Origin: JACJYE01 sp964432875
Lineage (GTDB): Bacteria > Bacteroidota > Bacteroidia > Chitinophagales > Saprospiraceae
Assembly (NCBI GenBank): GCA_964432875.1
Contig: CAYSPJ010000006.1
Location: 1 to 64,000, forward strand
DNA: 64,000 bases
Reading direction: 5' to 3'
Under the pieces are notes generated by a model. It was given only the letters and a program-made list of their open reading frames with translations, did no database searches and had not been told where the DNA came from. Each line of letters opens with the position of its first letter. The first letter of the stretch is position 1. A program made the translations under genes and the position numbers. Shown here one piece after another: positions 1 to 8,614 of the stretch.

Positions 1-100
1 GTTGTGCAGTTTAAATGATGCAGGATTAGCCACAACACTTGTTAATAAAACAGGCAAAACGATTTGCCAGCACAAAAAAAACTTACTAAAAATTGCAAAC

Positions 101-970
101 ATGTTCCAATTTTTAAAATTTGTAATCCTCCTCCTTGTAATAACACTTGGAGGATGCCAGGGTAATCCTGGCAAAGATGATAATACGCTGCTGCGGGTTG
201 CGATTTTAGGCGATGCTGAACCTAAGCCATTGCCAGAATTCCCCAATATGGCCGCCGCTGTGGAACAAATCAATACACTTGCTCTATCACAGCAAATTGA
301 TTTTGTGATTGGTGTTGGCGACATAGCGCATAAAGGCACCGAAATCCAATACGACGCTGCCACTCAGGTCTTGCAAAAACTTTCTTTGCCCTTTTATCCA
401 ATAATGGGCAACGAGGAGCATGGAAGTTCTGTGGAGCGGTATCTGCACTATGCCCAAAAGTGGAACAGCCAGATTGATAGCACCAAATATACACTGGAAT
501 ATGAGCAGGTCGCCTTTGTATTTGCATCGCCTGATTATGGCCGAGATTTTGAAGACAGCGGCTCTCTGTGGATTCTTCAACAGATTCAGCGGCTGGCCCC
601 CAAACCGGTGGTACTGGTGGTACATGGTGCCCAACAAGGTGTCTATCCTGAAAATACGGAGAAAGGCATTAGTAACCAACTGTTCAAGGAAAAAGTAATT
701 GCTCAACCCAACCTTGCCGTAGTTATTTCCGGAGATCTTCACATGGATATGGACAGGGTGAACCACTCCAAGAAAATTGATCATGTTCACTATCTTCATA
801 TTCCTGCACTGGAACGCACCAAAATCCCTGATGAAACAAATCACACGCCCATGTTTCGGGTAATTACTATTGCCAAAGACGGGAAAGTCGCTGTTGATAC
901 CTATGCGGTAGGTGATCCCGCTCCCCTTGAAAGGCATGCCTATTCATTTACGATTTTACTGCAGGATTAG
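101..970 (+). CDS. Calcineurin-like metallophosphoesterase lipoprotein
   Basis: A 289-residue exported phosphoesterase. The frame is open back to a TTG at position 2, but the ATG at 101 begins a clean lipoprotein signal: hydrophobic residues 8-16 followed by LGGC with Cys19 as the lipidation site, so that start is chosen. Calcineurin-like metal motifs follow in order: GDAEP, GVGDIAHKG (GDxxHxG), GNEEH (variant of GNHE), VVHG and GDLHMD (variant of GHxH). The family hydrolyses phosphomonoesters or diesters with a dinuclear metal centre; the substrate here cannot be named. It is probably anchored in the periplasm or outer membrane. It is AT-rich like the next gene and unlike the block after 5 kb. 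Confidence 0.8.
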   Translation: MFQFLKFVILLLVITLGGCQGNPGKDDNTLLRVAILGDAEPKPLPEFPNMAAAVEQINTLALSQQIDFVIGVGDIAHKGTEIQYDAATQVLQKLSLPFYPIMGNEEHGSSVERYLHYAQKWNSQIDSTKYTLEYEQVAFVFASPDYGRDFEDSGSLWILQQIQRLAPKPVVLVVHGAQQGVYPENTEKGISNQLFKEKVIAQPNLAVVISGDLHMDMDRVNHSKKIDHVHYLHIPALERTKIPDETNHTPMFRVITIAKDGKVAVDTYAVGDPAPLERHAYSFTILLQD

Positions 971-1089
971 AAACTGAAATTCTCCATGCCCCCCAAAAAC
1001 CGGACAGGTGAATAAGCCTTAAAAGGATTGATTTCAGGGGGTCAAAACTTTGGCACAATAGAAGTTTAATAGCGTGAATAAATTGAATC

Positions 1090-2364
1090 ATGGAGATAAT
1101 AATCATCCTTATACTTGTGCTACTTAATGGTGTTTTTGCAATGTCTGAATTGGCGTTGGTTTCTTCACGTAAATTCAAATTAGAATCTTCCAAAAAGAAA
1201 GGGAGTACAGGTGCTAAAACCGCTTTGGAATTATCGGAAAACCCAACAAGATTTCTTTCTACTATTCAAATCGGCATCACCGTAATCGGAATTTTGCTTG
1301 GCGTGTACAGTGGTGAAAACCTGACAAATGATGTTTTAGAGTTTCTAGACAAATTCGAATTCTTAAAACCCTATTCTTCAGAAATTGCGACCGCATTAAT
1401 CGTAATATTTATCACTTATCTTTCCATAGTGTTAGGCGAGCTTTTACCCAAGAGAATAGGGATGACATTTCCAGAACCGATCATTATAATACTTGCCAAA
1501 CCGATGAAAGCATTGTCGCTCATCACTTCGCCATTTGTTTGGCTACTCACCCTTTCCAACAATATTTTATTAAACCTATTAGGCATAAAAAGCCAAACAG
1601 ACAATGCTATTTCAGAAGAAGAAATAAAATCAATAGTAAAGGAAAGTGCAGAAGGTGGTATAATACAAGACATTGAACAAGATATAGTAAATCGGGTTTT
1701 TGAATTTGGCGACAGAAAAGTCAATTCTTTGTTTACACACAGAAGCGATCTTGTTTTCTTTACCATCAATGACACTTTAGAAGAAATTAAACAAAAAATC
1801 AACCAAGAAAAACATTCTGCATATCCCGTGTCAGATAACAACAATCTGGATGAAATAATAGGTATAGTATTATTAAAGGATTTATTTTTCACAAAAGCAG
1901 AAGAACAATTCAACATAAAGGACTATATTATTGAACCTGTTTTTTTCAATGAAAATACAACTGCATATAAAGTATTGGAAATCTTCAAAGAGGAAAAATT
2001 GCATTATGGAATTGTCGTAGATGAGTACGGGACTATACAAGGAATGGTAACGATGGATGATGTAATGGATGCTTTAATTGGCGATGCAACTGAACTCAAC
2101 CAAGAAGAATATCAAATCACTGAAAGAGATGAAAAAAGTTGGTTCGTTGACGGACAATTTCCAGTAATAGAATTTGCAAAATATTTTGATATTCAATTAA
2201 CGGATGAACAATATAATAAGTTTACAACAGTTGCAGGACTAATCATGCACAAGACTAACGAAGTCCCAAAAATTGGTGATAAAATACGAATAGATAATTT
2301 TGAACTTGAAGTTATTGACAAAGACAGACAAAAAATCGACAAAATATTAGTTACACTGAAATAG
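1090..2364 (+). CDS. CNNM/CBS/CorC-domain membrane protein (TlyC/HlyC family)
   Basis: A 424-residue hemolysin-family (TlyC/CorC-like) protein. The N-terminal half is a DUF21/CNNM transmembrane domain, with hydrophobic helices near residues 1-18, 58-75, 100-125 and 135-160 and the small-residue motif MSELALVSS at 18-26. It is followed by an acidic linker, a CBS pair (about residues 200-330, with ending motif DEYGTIQGMVTMDDVMDALIGD in part) and a C-terminal CorC_HlyC domain to the end. Related proteins take part in Mg2+/Co2+ transport or tolerance; despite the hemolysin name, haemolysis should not be assumed. Codon use is strongly AT-biased compared with the genes after 5 kb, consistent with a transferred accessory segment. 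Confidence 0.85.
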   Translation: MEIIIILILVLLNGVFAMSELALVSSRKFKLESSKKKGSTGAKTALELSENPTRFLSTIQIGITVIGILLGVYSGENLTNDVLEFLDKFEFLKPYSSEIATALIVIFITYLSIVLGELLPKRIGMTFPEPIIIILAKPMKALSLITSPFVWLLTLSNNILLNLLGIKSQTDNAISEEEIKSIVKESAEGGIIQDIEQDIVNRVFEFGDRKVNSLFTHRSDLVFFTINDTLEEIKQKINQEKHSAYPVSDNNNLDEIIGIVLLKDLFFTKAEEQFNIKDYIIEPVFFNENTTAYKVLEIFKEEKLHYGIVVDEYGTIQGMVTMDDVMDALIGDATELNQEEYQITERDEKSWFVDGQFPVIEFAKYFDIQLTDEQYNKFTTVAGLIMHKTNEVPKIGDKIRIDNFELEVIDKDRQKIDKILVTLK

Positions 2365-2382
2365 GGGTCATTGGGGGGCCAG

Positions 2383-2423
2383 CCACCTGGCTCAACTCGC
2401 TTCCACGCCCAATTGTATGAATG
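2383..2423 (+). repeat. 41-bp imperfect direct repeat, copy A
   Basis: This segment matches 12245-12285 at 35 of 41 positions by hand alignment, sharing the uninterrupted core CAACTCGCTTCCACGCCC. Both copies have the same orientation. Copy A starts 18 bp after the CorC-like gene and copy B lies about 230 bp after the sensor kinase; both precede AT-rich accessory genes. It may be a recombination scar or the end of a mobile element, but no recombinase is visible. Confidence 0.6.
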
Positions 2424-2533
2424 CCCGCAACCTGCGCTTGGGGCGTTTCCATTACTCCCAGATACAAATCGCGACCGGCAGGTAGCCTCCCGTTCTACCG
2501 CATTTACAAACAAGAACAAGCAATTAGAAAATC

Positions 2534-2662
2534 ATGAAGATAGCCAATGCTATAGAACTAGCTGCTAAATATATCTAGGAAGCCAACCGAAATCAGCCTG
2601 TTCCACTTGACACAATGAAAGTCCTAGATGAATATCCTGAAGATTTAGGCCCCCCTGAATAG
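2534..2662 (+). pseudogene. Short reading frame broken by an in-frame TAG
   Basis: Reading from the ATG at 2534 gives MKIANAIELAAKYI, a TAG at 2576-2578, then EANRNQPVPLDTMKVLDEY and a few more residues to a second TAG at 2660-2662. Both halves have plausible protein composition and share one frame, so this may be a small gene with one nonsense mutation. I do not recognise the family. It could equally be chance. Confidence 0.25.
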
Positions 2663-3125
2663 CCGTAAAAAGCCATGCCAAACCGCAAATGGCAGAAGAA
2701 GCGCAGCTGGCGATCCTCGGCGAGAGCAAGAAAAGAAGGTATCGAAGCTCTGCCTCAGCAAGCGCTGGGCTCCACCCCAACCAACTTACTGCCGGCCGCG
2801 CCAGGCTTACTCTGCACCCAGCCCCCCGCAAACAGCTTTTTAGCCGAAAAACCGAGACCGATGTTTGCTTACCTTGCCCTCATGCCCTATCTTGCGCCCC
2901 AATCTAGCCTGGCTCGGCAAGGGTGGCTTGATACTTTGCCCGTGATGCAAGCGGCTTTCCCGCTCGAAGGACGGAACAGGCTGTCCATCACCTTGCATCC
3001 GCCACCGCCGCTCTTAGCAAGCTGGGTGGAGGCGAAGGTTTTATGCGGCGGCGGATGTGAGGCGATTTGTTGTACGTAAGTTAAAACTAAAAAAAGAAGA
3101 ATTCAAATGATAAAAAAGAATCTCA
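2663..3125. other. Stretch without a convincing gene
   Basis: This GC-rich stretch sits between two AT-rich genes. Overlapping frames are open in it (for example 2675-3079) but give proline/serine/arginine-rich translations without domains, typical of GC-rich non-coding DNA. The composition switch at about 2660 and back at about 3080 is abrupt, so it may be a small inserted or decayed segment. Confidence 0.4.
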
Positions 3126-3710
3126 ATGCTTAATTACATAAACACCTGCATCATATTCTTGATGATTGTATTTTTCCCTTTTACGCTGAGTGCTCAGGGG
3201 AAGTTCGAAAAGGAAAGCCGCATCAGGCCAAAAGATGTCCCGGTTAAGGCGCTACAATTCATTGATTCGTTATACTTAAAGAACAAAATAAAATGGTATA
3301 AAGAAGAAGGGCTGAACAGAAAAAGTATAGAAGCTAAATTTAAATACAACAAAGCAAAACATAGTGTCGAATTTGACACACTTGGCAAAATTGAAGACAT
3401 TGAAATTGAAGTAGATTGGGAAAACTTGAATCCTCAGCTTAAAGACTCTATTTGCTCCCACCTGAAAAGCGATTGCTTGAAACATAAAATAGTCAAAGTT
3501 CAAATACAATACACCGGAAGTGAAGCCGAGCTGTTTTCTAAATTAAAAACAAATAAAAACAATCAACACCTAACGATTAATTATGAACTAATCGTCAAAT
3601 GCACTTTACACAAAAAGGTTGAACTATTTGAATACTTGTTCAATGAAACAGGTAAACCTCTTTCCATCTCAAAAATAATATTTAAAAATAGCAGCCATCT
3701 TGAATACTAA
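3126..3710 (+). CDS. Secreted PepSY-like protein
   Basis: A 194-residue exported protein. Residues 1-24 form a signal peptide (Lys-poor n-region, then IIFLMIVFFPFTLSAQ). The mature part starts with basic and acidic residues and has the alternating pattern typical of PepSY-like/beta-lactamase-inhibitor-like domains of Bacteroidota: a helix (VPVKALQFIDSLY), then strands such as SIEAKFKYNKAKHSVEFDTLG and IEDIEIEVDW. Such domains usually bind or inhibit partner proteins at the cell surface; none is proven here. The stop overlaps the start of the DUF2490 gene, so the two are probably co-translated. The domain call is by fold pattern, not strong motifs. Confidence 0.55.
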   Translation: MLNYINTCIIFLMIVFFPFTLSAQGKFEKESRIRPKDVPVKALQFIDSLYLKNKIKWYKEEGLNRKSIEAKFKYNKAKHSVEFDTLGKIEDIEIEVDWENLNPQLKDSICSHLKSDCLKHKIVKVQIQYTGSEAELFSKLKTNKNNQHLTINYELIVKCTLHKKVELFEYLFNETGKPLSISKIIFKNSSHLEY

Positions 3711-4392
3711 AACACTATCATTAATCAGCATTATTGTGTCTATACAGTTTGTCCATACTGTTTACGCTCAGAGCACTTATCAGATGGGACTGCTGCCTTC
3801 ATTAAATTTAAACAGCAAGTTGAAAAATGATTGGTCCATAAATACAAAAATAGAATCACGCCAACTTTTGCAAAGCGGCATTATTAATGTTGATGTTGAT
3901 AAAGAATACCAATATGTACTTACGGACTTCTCTCTGATTTTAGCAAAAAAGGTTGGTTTAAACTCAAGGATAGCTGCTGGCTATTTGCTTAGGTTTGAAG
4001 AGGGTGAATTAATTCAGCGGTTTATACAGCAATACGCCATTGTGCAAAGAATGCCTGGATTTAGGTTAGCTCATCGTTTTGTTTCTGACCAGACTTTTTC
4101 TGAAAGCGAAAAACCTGAGCTTAGATTGAGATACAGAATCACTTCTGAAATGCCGTTGAATGGAGAGTCAGTAGACCCAGGGGAATTTTACTTAAAAATA
4201 AATCATGAATATTTGAATAGTTTTCAAGGATTGCAATATGACCTTGAAATAAGATTGATTCCTTTTATAGGTTATGATTTGAATGACCGTTTTAAAATTG
4301 AAACAGGCCTAGATTACAGAGTTGATTCATTTCTAGACAATAATACTCGCCATAGCTTTTGGCTGAGTTTGAATTTTTTCATTGAAATATGA
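3700..4392 (+). CDS. DUF2490 family outer-membrane beta-barrel protein
   Basis: A 230-residue protein with a signal peptide (residues 1-23, ending VHTVYAQ) and a mature region of alternating amphipathic strands, many ending in aromatic residues, closing with FWLSLNFFIEI. This is the layout of the DUF2490 family of small outer-membrane proteins of unknown function. The start is a TTG at 3700 that overlaps the upstream PepSY-like gene by 11 bp; no ATG gives a full signal peptide. PepSY-like and DUF2490 genes being paired suggests a surface inhibitor/partner and barrel working together, which is an inference. Confidence 0.65.
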   Translation: MNTKTLSLISIIVSIQFVHTVYAQSTYQMGLLPSLNLNSKLKNDWSINTKIESRQLLQSGIINVDVDKEYQYVLTDFSLILAKKVGLNSRIAAGYLLRFEEGELIQRFIQQYAIVQRMPGFRLAHRFVSDQTFSESEKPELRLRYRITSEMPLNGESVDPGEFYLKINHEYLNSFQGLQYDLEIRLIPFIGYDLNDRFKIETGLDYRVDSFLDNNTRHSFWLSLNFFIEI

Positions 4393-4531
4393 AGATAGCC
4401 TACGTACAACAATACCTACCCTAGGCTTTGTCCCTTTTTTAAAGTGAATAGAACTCCGAGACTACGGTCCGGCTGCGAGTGCTCCTGGCGCGCTCTGAGC
4501 CTTTGTGCCTCTAAAAAAAAGACTCCGAGGC

Positions 4532-4760
4532 AAGCTGTGGGAAGGGAGGCTTGCACGCACGGTTCTGTGGCTAAGTAGTGTCTGTCCATTTAGTCTAGTG
4601 TCTGGGCTTTTAGCGTTCGAGAGCAAGGCTTGCGAAGGCCCCAAAACCGGAGTTTACTGGCCGTAAATGAGGATTTTGGGGTCGAGCGTTACGCAGCTAT
4701 CGGACTATAAAGACAGACACTAAGCAGGGGTGAGATTCCCCTGCCTGGCCCGATTAGCCA
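4532..4760 (+). mobile_element. Relic of a group II intron 3' end (domain V and VI)
   Basis: Positions 4532-4565 align without gaps to the 34-nt domain V of classical group II introns. The 3' strand GCACGCACGGTTC is nearly invariant; the 5' strand AAGCTGTG keeps the AGC triad and pairs with it (with G-U wobbles). The upper stem (AGG/CTT) closes a GAGG loop instead of GNRA. If the small element at 4579-4719 and one target copy are removed, domain V is followed by a domain VI-like hairpin, GCAGGGG/CCCCTGC (4724-4743 region), and a CCCGAT end near 4754, resembling group II 3' ends. No reverse transcriptase or 5' intron part is present nearby, so it is a dead fragment. A clear branch-point A is not visible. 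Confidence 0.5.
4571..4727. mobile_element. MITE-like miniature inverted-repeat element with target duplication
   Basis: The terminal inverted repeats TGTCTGTCCATTTAGTC (4579-4595) and its partner at 4703-4719 match at 14 of 17 positions. They bound a 141-bp element with no ORF. Flanking 8-mers CTAAGTAG (4571-4578) and CTAAGCAG (4720-4727) match at 7 of 8 and look like a target-site duplication. Inside, CCCCAAAA/TTTTGGGG and TTTAC/GTAAA arms fold into a central hairpin. A non-autonomous element mobilised by some DDE transposase in trans is the best reading; the parent family is not identifiable from the window. Confidence 0.65.
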
Positions 4761-4778
4761 AACAAAGGAGGAATGCTC

Positions 4779-4925
4779 ATGACTCTCAGAGAGAAGATCG
4801 AAGAATGGAAGCGCTACGTCCAAAGCCTCACACGGGTGGAGAAAGTTCTCCCTCGCATGGCGCTCCTTGCCCATCCACCAACCAAGGAATACCACCCGCG
4901 GCGGGAATCCTATACAAAACAATAA
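4779..4925 (+). CDS. Small basic protein of unknown function with strong Shine-Dalgarno
   Basis: A 48-residue frame from the ATG at 4779 to TAA at 4923-4925, too short for most ORF callers. It begins MTLREKIEEWKRYVQSL, an amphipathic charged helix, then a basic tail with HPPTKEYHPRR. AAAGGAGG lies 8 bp before the ATG, much stronger than ribosome-binding sites elsewhere in this window, suggesting foreign origin. It lies directly after the group II intron relic, so it could be part of the disrupted target gene or a truncated N-terminus. No family is recognised. Confidence 0.45.
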   Translation: MTLREKIEEWKRYVQSLTRVEKVLPRMALLAHPPTKEYHPRRESYTKQ

Positions 4926-4957
4926 TCCAAACTTGATTTTTTTGCTCTTTTTTTGTC

Positions 4958-4965
4958 TACATTTG
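4958..4965 (+). promoter_or_regulatory. Bacteroidota -7 promoter element TACATTTG
   Basis: TACATTTG matches the TAnnTTTG consensus of the Bacteroidota primary sigma factor and lies 20 bp before the response-regulator ATG at 4986. No well-spaced -33 TTTG is seen. Confidence 0.45.
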
Positions 4966-4985
4966 CCCATTCTAACTTCCGACAA

Positions 4986-5624
4986 ATGGTACGGATTTTA
5001 ATCACCGACGACCACGAATTGGTAGCCGAAGGGCTGAAATTGCTGCTGGGCAATGAGCCCGGCCTGCATTGCTTAGCCCATGCCCAAAACGGGCTGGAGG
5101 CATTGGAATATTTGGAAAAAGAACCCTGCGATGTGGTGCTGCTCGACATTGATATGCCAGTGCTGAACGGCCTGGATGCCTGTTTGGAAATACAGCGCCG
5201 TTTCCCTGCCGTAAAAGTCATCGCGCTCACGATGTACAACCAGCCGAGTTTTATCCGCCAAATGATGAAAAATGGCGCGAGCGGGTTTATTCCAAAAAAC
5301 ACTTCCAAACAAGAATTGGTGGAGGCCATCCATACGGTGCTGCGTGGCGAACGCTACCTCAGCCGCTCGGCGTCGCAAGTGTTGCTCGACGAACTTCGGC
5401 AACCCGCGCGCCAACCAATTGCCTTTATCCCGGAACTCACCAATCGCGAGCATGAAGTGCTGCGCCTCATTTGCAAAGGCCAGACTACTGCGGAAATCGC
5501 AGCGGCTTTGTTCGTCAGCCCCCACACCGCCGAGACGCACCGACGGCATTTGCTTTCCAAAATGGGGGTGCGCAACACGGCAGAATTGGTACGAATGGCA
5601 TTAGAGAGAGGCTTGACAGATTGA
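4986..5624 (+). CDS. NarL/FixJ-type response regulator
   Basis: A 212-residue two-component regulator. The frame is open from a TTG at 4953, but the ATG at 4986 starts exactly at the receiver domain. Receiver residues are all present: acidic pair Asp8-Asp9, phospho-acceptor Asp54 (LLDIDMP), the Thr in ALTMYN and Lys in FIPKNTS. A linker leads to a LuxR-type helix-turn-helix, LTNREHEVLRLICKG through TAETHRRHLLSKMGV. It should bind DNA when phosphorylated. The natural partner is the TPR kinase at 10011-12017, a HisKA_3 type that works with NarL-type regulators; the genes between them may be targets. A terminator follows immediately. Confidence 0.9.
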   Translation: MVRILITDDHELVAEGLKLLLGNEPGLHCLAHAQNGLEALEYLEKEPCDVVLLDIDMPVLNGLDACLEIQRRFPAVKVIALTMYNQPSFIRQMMKNGASGFIPKNTSKQELVEAIHTVLRGERYLSRSASQVLLDELRQPARQPIAFIPELTNREHEVLRLICKGQTTAEIAAALFVSPHTAETHRRHLLSKMGVRNTAELVRMALERGLTD

Positions 5625-5625
5625 C

Positions 5626-5646
5626 TCACGGTAAACCGTGATTTTT
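5626..5646 (+). terminator. Rho-independent terminator after the response regulator
   Basis: TCACGG-TAAA-CCGTGA forms a perfect 6-bp stem followed by TTTTT, starting 2 bp after the stop codon. Confidence 0.75.
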
Positions 5647-5723
5647 CAATATCGCAATTTCAAGGGACGCATGGGAGAGCTGGCTAACTCACCTTTGTGG
5701 GAAAATATAAAAACACCCACATC

Positions 5724-8573
5724 ATGAGAACATCATTCTTCCTCGTCACATTTTTTGCCTTCATGTCCGGCACCTTCGCGCAGGGCATCAACTATCAGGC
5801 ACTCGCCCGCAACGCCGGAGGCAGCCCCATCACCAATCAACCCATCACCGCAGAAATCTCGATTTTTTCCGATGCCGTATCGCCCACAAGCCTGTACCAA
5901 GAAAACCACAACCTGAGCACCGACGCCTACGGCCTGTTCAATCTGGTCATTGGCGCGGGCACACCCGCCGGAGGCAGTTTCGACGCAGTAGATTGGAGCA
6001 ATGCGCCCTTGTATCTTGGCATTCGGCTCAATACCGGCAGCGGGTTCACCGATTTGGGCCGGCATCCGTTTCAAGGAACACCTTTTAGTTTTTACGCGCC
6101 GGAAGCCGGAAAAGCCATTGATATGAATCTTTCCGACCTGACCGACGTGCAAACCGCCGCGCCCTCCAACGGTCAAGTCCTCAAATGGAATGGCTCTTCC
6201 TGGGCACCCGCCGCCGACAACGGCCAAAACTACACCGCCGGAACAGGCATCAGCGTCAGCGGCAACATCATCGCCAACACCGGCGACCTCAGCAACACCA
6301 ACGAACTGCAAAACCTCAGCATAAATGGCAACCAGCTCAGCATCTCCAGTGGCAACACGGTGACCTTGCCCACTGGCACCGGTGGCGGCGACAACTGGGG
6401 GACTCAGACAGTCGCATCTGATGCTACGCTCACCGGGCTCGGCACCCTCGCCAGCCCACTCAAACTTGCCCAACAAAGTGCCGCNNNNNNNNNNNNNNNN
6501 NNNNNNNNNNNNNNNNNNNNNNNNNNNNNNNNNNNNNNNNNNNNNNNNNNNNNNNNNNNNNNNNNNNNNNNNNNNNNNNNNNNNCAGCGGTCAAGTCCTC
6601 AAATGGAACGGCACCATCTGGGCGCCTGCCGCCGACAACAGCCAAGACTACAGCGCCGGAACGGGCGTCAGTATCAACGGCAACACCATCGCCAACACCG
6701 GCGACCTCAGCAACACCAACGAACTACAAAACCTCACCATAAGCGGCAACCAACTCAGCATCTCCAATGGCAACACGGTGACCTTGCCCACTGGCACCGG
6801 CGGCGACAACTGGGGGACTCAGACAGTCGCATCCGATGCTACGCTCACCGGGCTCGGCACCCTCTCCAGCCCGCTCAAACTTGCCCAACAAAGTGCCGCC
6901 AGCGGTCAAGTCCTCAAATGGAACGGCACCATCTGGGCGCCTGCCGCCGACAACGGCCAGACCTACACCGCCGGAACAGGCATCAGCATCAACGGCAACA
7001 CGATCGTCAACACTGGCGACACCAACCCCAATGACGACATCACTACGGCGACACAAGCCGGAGGCGACCTCTCCGGGCCGTTTTCCAATTTGCAAATCAA
7101 CGCCAACGCAGTAGGCACCAACGAAATAGCCAACGGCTCCATCACCGCTGTCGACCTCGCGGCAGGCGTCCTCCCCACCACCTTGCCGCCCAGCGGCAGC
7201 GCAGGCGGCGACCTCGGCGGCACCTATCCCAACCCCGTGGTGGACGGCCTGCAAGGCCGCCCCGTCGCAAACACGACCCCGACCAACGGGCAAGTGCTGC
7301 GCTGGAGCGGCTCAACTTGGGAACCTGCGACCCCAGCGGGTGGCGGCAGCGTGTGGAGCACCAATGGCACAAGCGCTTTTTACAACACCGGCAACGTCGG
7401 CGTAGGAACAAACACACCCCACAACCGAATGCAGCTGCACAACAGCGATATTTTTGCAGGCTCGCCCAGTGCCCTCCAACTGACCAACAACAACACCGGC
7501 ACTGCCGCCANNNNNNNNNNNNNNNNNNNNNNNNNNNNNNNNNNNNNNNNNNNNNNNNNNNNNNNNNNNNNNNNNNNNNNNNNNNNNNNNNNNNNNNNNN
7601 NNNNNNNNNNGCAGGCTCGCCCAGTGCCCTCCAACTGACCAACAACAACACCGGCACTGCCGCCAACGACGGGTTGCTGCTCACGCTCAATTCCACGCTC
7701 GCGGATTTCGGTCTCATGGGCGGCCTGATGATGCGCGAAAACGCGCTCTTAGGATTCGGCACCAACAGCACCTACCATTTGTTTTTAAGAGAAAGTGGTC
7801 TGCTTGGACTCGGCACGCACCTGCCACAGGGCAAAATGGAAATTGACTACAACAGCACCAGCCACACCAATCCGAACTTGACGCTTACGCACAGTTCCAA
7901 TGGCTACGCCCGCTTGAGTTTCAGAAGCGACGTCGCCGCCGACAAATATTGGACCATAGCCTCTCGCACCCAAGATAACGATGCCGCCTCCCAGTTCAAC
8001 CTGTTTTACCACAATGGAACAAGCGGGGGGAACATCCTGAGCATCAATGGCAGTGGCAACGTCGGTGTGGGCAACATCGCTCCTTCAGAGAAATTCCAGG
8101 TGGACGGCAACGCGCGCGTCGTAAAATTGGGCATCAACACCGCCCCAACTGCCACCGAGCAGCTCAACGTGAACGGCGATGCCCGCATCAGCAACCTCGG
8201 CATCAACACATCCCCCACCGAACGGCTCGACGTGAACGGCAACATCCGTGTCACCGGAGAACTGAACCGATCCTCCACCGGGTCGGCCAATCTGGTCCCG
8301 ATTTGCTACGGCAATGTCGAAATAGGTGGCACAATAAGTACCGGCACGGGCAATTTCACCGTGGTGAAAACAGGCACTGGAGTATATGAAATTACCATCA
8401 TCGGCGAAAATTACTTTTACAGTAATTACATCACACAAGCCACTTTATTGGGAGTTGCCGGATTTATATCCACCAGCAGCGTCAATGGCAAATTGCTCGT
8501 GCGAACCTACAATCTCGGTGTAGGTGCGGTGCCCAGCGATCGGGATTTTTGCTTCACTGTGTTCAAGCCCTGA
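5724..8573 (+). CDS. Secreted repetitive fibre-like protein spanning two assembly gaps
   Basis: One gene is cut into three apparent frames by two N runs. The signal peptide (MRTSFFLVTFFAFMSGTFAQ) starts at 5724. Next is an N-terminal domain starting GINYQALARNAGG, common in secreted Bacteroidota proteins, then repeats of about 105 residues (NGQVLKWNG...WAPAADN...GTGISINGN...NTNELQNL...GNTVTLPTG...LTGLGTL) and a C-terminal half with tail-fibre-like phrases (NVGVGTNTPHNRMQ, LDVNGNIRVTGEL) ending in FCFTVFKP. Deleting the first 100 N, and the second 100 N plus the duplicated 55 bp, gives a continuous frame of about 864 residues. The first gap might still hide whole repeat units. It has no T9SS tail and no S74 protease motif. 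A surface or adhesive fibre role is inferred. Confidence 0.75.
6167..6965 (+). repeat. Tandem coding repeat of about 315 bp
   Basis: Unit 1 starts near 6167, unit 2 at 6585 and unit 3 at 6900; unit 2 is 315 bp and unit 1 is 318 bp because of one extra glycine codon. Identity is very high, which explains why the assembler failed at 6485. Unit 3 diverges after GNTIVNTGDTNPNDD near 7030. Confidence 0.8.
6485..6584. other. Assembly gap, 100 N
   Basis: Exactly 100 N inside the repeat gene. The flanks GTGCCGC and CAGCGGTC join to the same sequence found at the intact junction near 6895-6905, and removing the Ns restores the reading frame. Missing copies of the 315-bp unit are possible. Confidence 0.9.
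7511..7665. other. Assembly gap, 100 N plus a duplicated 55-bp contig overlap
   Basis: The 55 bp before the gap (7456-7510) are identical to the 55 bp after it (7611-7665), which looks like two contigs sharing a k-mer-sized overlap that the scaffolder did not merge. Removing 155 bp restores the frame. Confidence 0.9.
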
Positions 8574-8614
8574 GCGATATTTTTTGCGATATTTTTGAAA
8601 TCAAATTATTGAAC

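Noticed and set aside
1090..2364. True hemolysin
   Set aside because: The TlyC/CorC family name is historical; the domain set fits an ion-transport-related membrane protein.
2675..3079. Overlapping frames in the GC-rich stretch
   Set aside because: Several frames are open at once and give Pro/Ser/Arg-rich products without motifs.
5724..8573. Diversity-generating retroelement or phage tail-fibre gene
   Set aside because: No reverse transcriptase, no template repeat and no phage genes near; signal peptide marks it as a secreted cell protein.
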